The notes beneath the pieces were generated by a model. That model worked only from the letters and a program-made list of their open reading frames with translations, searched no databases and had not been told where the DNA came from. A stretch of 64,000 bases of DNA from Trinickia diaoshuihuensis (GTDB lineage Bacteria > Pseudomonadota > Gammaproteobacteria > Burkholderiales > Burkholderiaceae). Each line of letters begins with the position of its first letter. The stretch's first letter is position 1. The stretch is taken from NCBI RefSeq assembly GCF_003390925.1, contig NZ_QUBS01000076.1, forward strand, positions 32,365 through 96,364, in the 5' to 3' direction. Positions 63,503 to 64,000 of the stretch are shown here, piece by piece. The translations under genes and the position numbers were made by a program.

Positions 63503-64000
63503 CGCCTTCGGAATGGTCGGCCAGTTGTCCTTGTGACCGTTTTCAACAGCCCGCGACTGGCGTTGCGGATCCTATGTGTGAATAGGCCTACGTGATCCGG
63601 AGGGCTGCGCTTCAAAACCGACATGTCGCTCAAAATAGTGTTAGCTGCGATGAGGACAAGGAGGCCTTCGGGCAGGACCTCGCGACGATGTAACTGAAGA
63701 TTTGATGCTGCTGCATACGAAAGCCCGCCTATGAAGGTCGCTTGGCCGGTCTGCTGCAACGCCGCCTGCTGCCTCTATCAGAACGCGTCGACTATGCGAA
63801 GCACAACAACTTGCAGCTCGGTGTCGATCTCTCGCAGACGGAAGTCAATGCGCTAACGCAGCCGATGCTTTGGTACGTGGAGCAGACGGTACCGGATCCG
63901 AGTTGCTTGTCTACGGTGTTTGTCAACGTAGTTGTCGCGTCGCTTCACGCGCACTGCTTTAATTCGGCTCGGGGCATACGCTCCGGATTGAGCCAGACTT
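63503..64000. other. Remnant region after the immunity gene
   Basis: This stretch has no intact gene. It contains parts of a cdiA-like sequence in opposite orientations meeting near 63770 (separate entry), and short unassigned sequence at 63503-63680. The window ends within it. Confidence 0.65.
63690..63905. pseudogene. Rearranged cdiA fragment with an inverted junction
   Basis: On the minus strand, about 63766 down to 63680, the translation reads QAALQQTGQATFIGGLSY, like QAALQQTGKASFVDGLTF of the giant protein (nt 60701-60760). On the plus strand, from about 63771, LYQNA then a one-base deletion and DYAKHNNLQLGVDLSQTEVN, then ALTQPMLWYVEQTVPDPSC, matches nt 60800-60930. The two pieces are neighbours in the intact gene but here face away from each other. 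The frameshift shows it is not translated as such. Confidence 0.8.

Overview
The window looks like part of the secondary chromosome (or a chromid) of a Burkholderia sensu lato species (Burkholderia, Paraburkholderia, Trinickia or a relative). This rests on high GC, Burkholderiaceae-like proteins, and a parA-parB-repA module flanked by kbl-tdh, an arrangement I recall from Burkholderia second chromosomes. The three parS palindromes (TTTATGCGCATAAA) resemble the chromosome-2 centromere of Burkholderia cenocepacia as I remember it. I see no rRNA, tRNA, CRISPR array or intact insertion sequence.

Layout. 1-2.6 kb: the end of a hybrid histidine kinase, a stress-type protein and an FMN reductase. 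3.1-5.5 kb: a four-gene bufferin operon (DUF2282, DUF692, DUF2063, DoxX). 5.6-13.3 kb: arsC, then the replication and partition region: parS sites, parA, parB, a convergent repA, about 20 copies of a 17-bp iteron, an AT-rich stretch and a KfrA-like coiled-coil gene. 13.4-18.4 kb: XRE regulator, kbl-tdh, YceI lipoprotein, TetR with a DUF1348 partner. 18.5-26.8 kb: an envelope protein, a 1480-residue hybrid kinase, an H-NS-like protein, bluB and a DUF892 ferritin-like protein. 27.0-33.4 kb: a translationally coupled caa3-type cytochrome oxidase operon on the minus strand. 33.7-45.0 kb: mntH-like transporter, ketoglutarate-semialdehyde dehydrogenase, an unusual SDR, epsC-araC, an EamA exporter, folE, pcaD-like hydrolase and an MFS transporter. 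45.7-64 kb: a two-partner-secretion locus with a short TpsA, one TpsB, a parvulin chaperone, a lipoprotein, a 3774-residue CdiA-like exoprotein, a candidate immunity gene and a rearranged cdiA fragment.

The main observations beyond ordinary annotation are these. (1) The origin iteron recurs in at least 14 further copies, in both orientations, in gaps up to 24 kb to the right of the origin, and I saw none to the left. (2) Cytochrome oxidase subunit I lacks both the D-channel entry Asp and the K-channel Lys while keeping the metal ligands and the HPEVY motif. (3) The giant exoprotein carries 185-residue-scale tandem super-repeats and a toxin-like C terminus, followed by a candidate immunity gene and an inverted-junction remnant of another cdiA copy. 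(4) A perfect 12-bp hairpin separates bufA from bufB.
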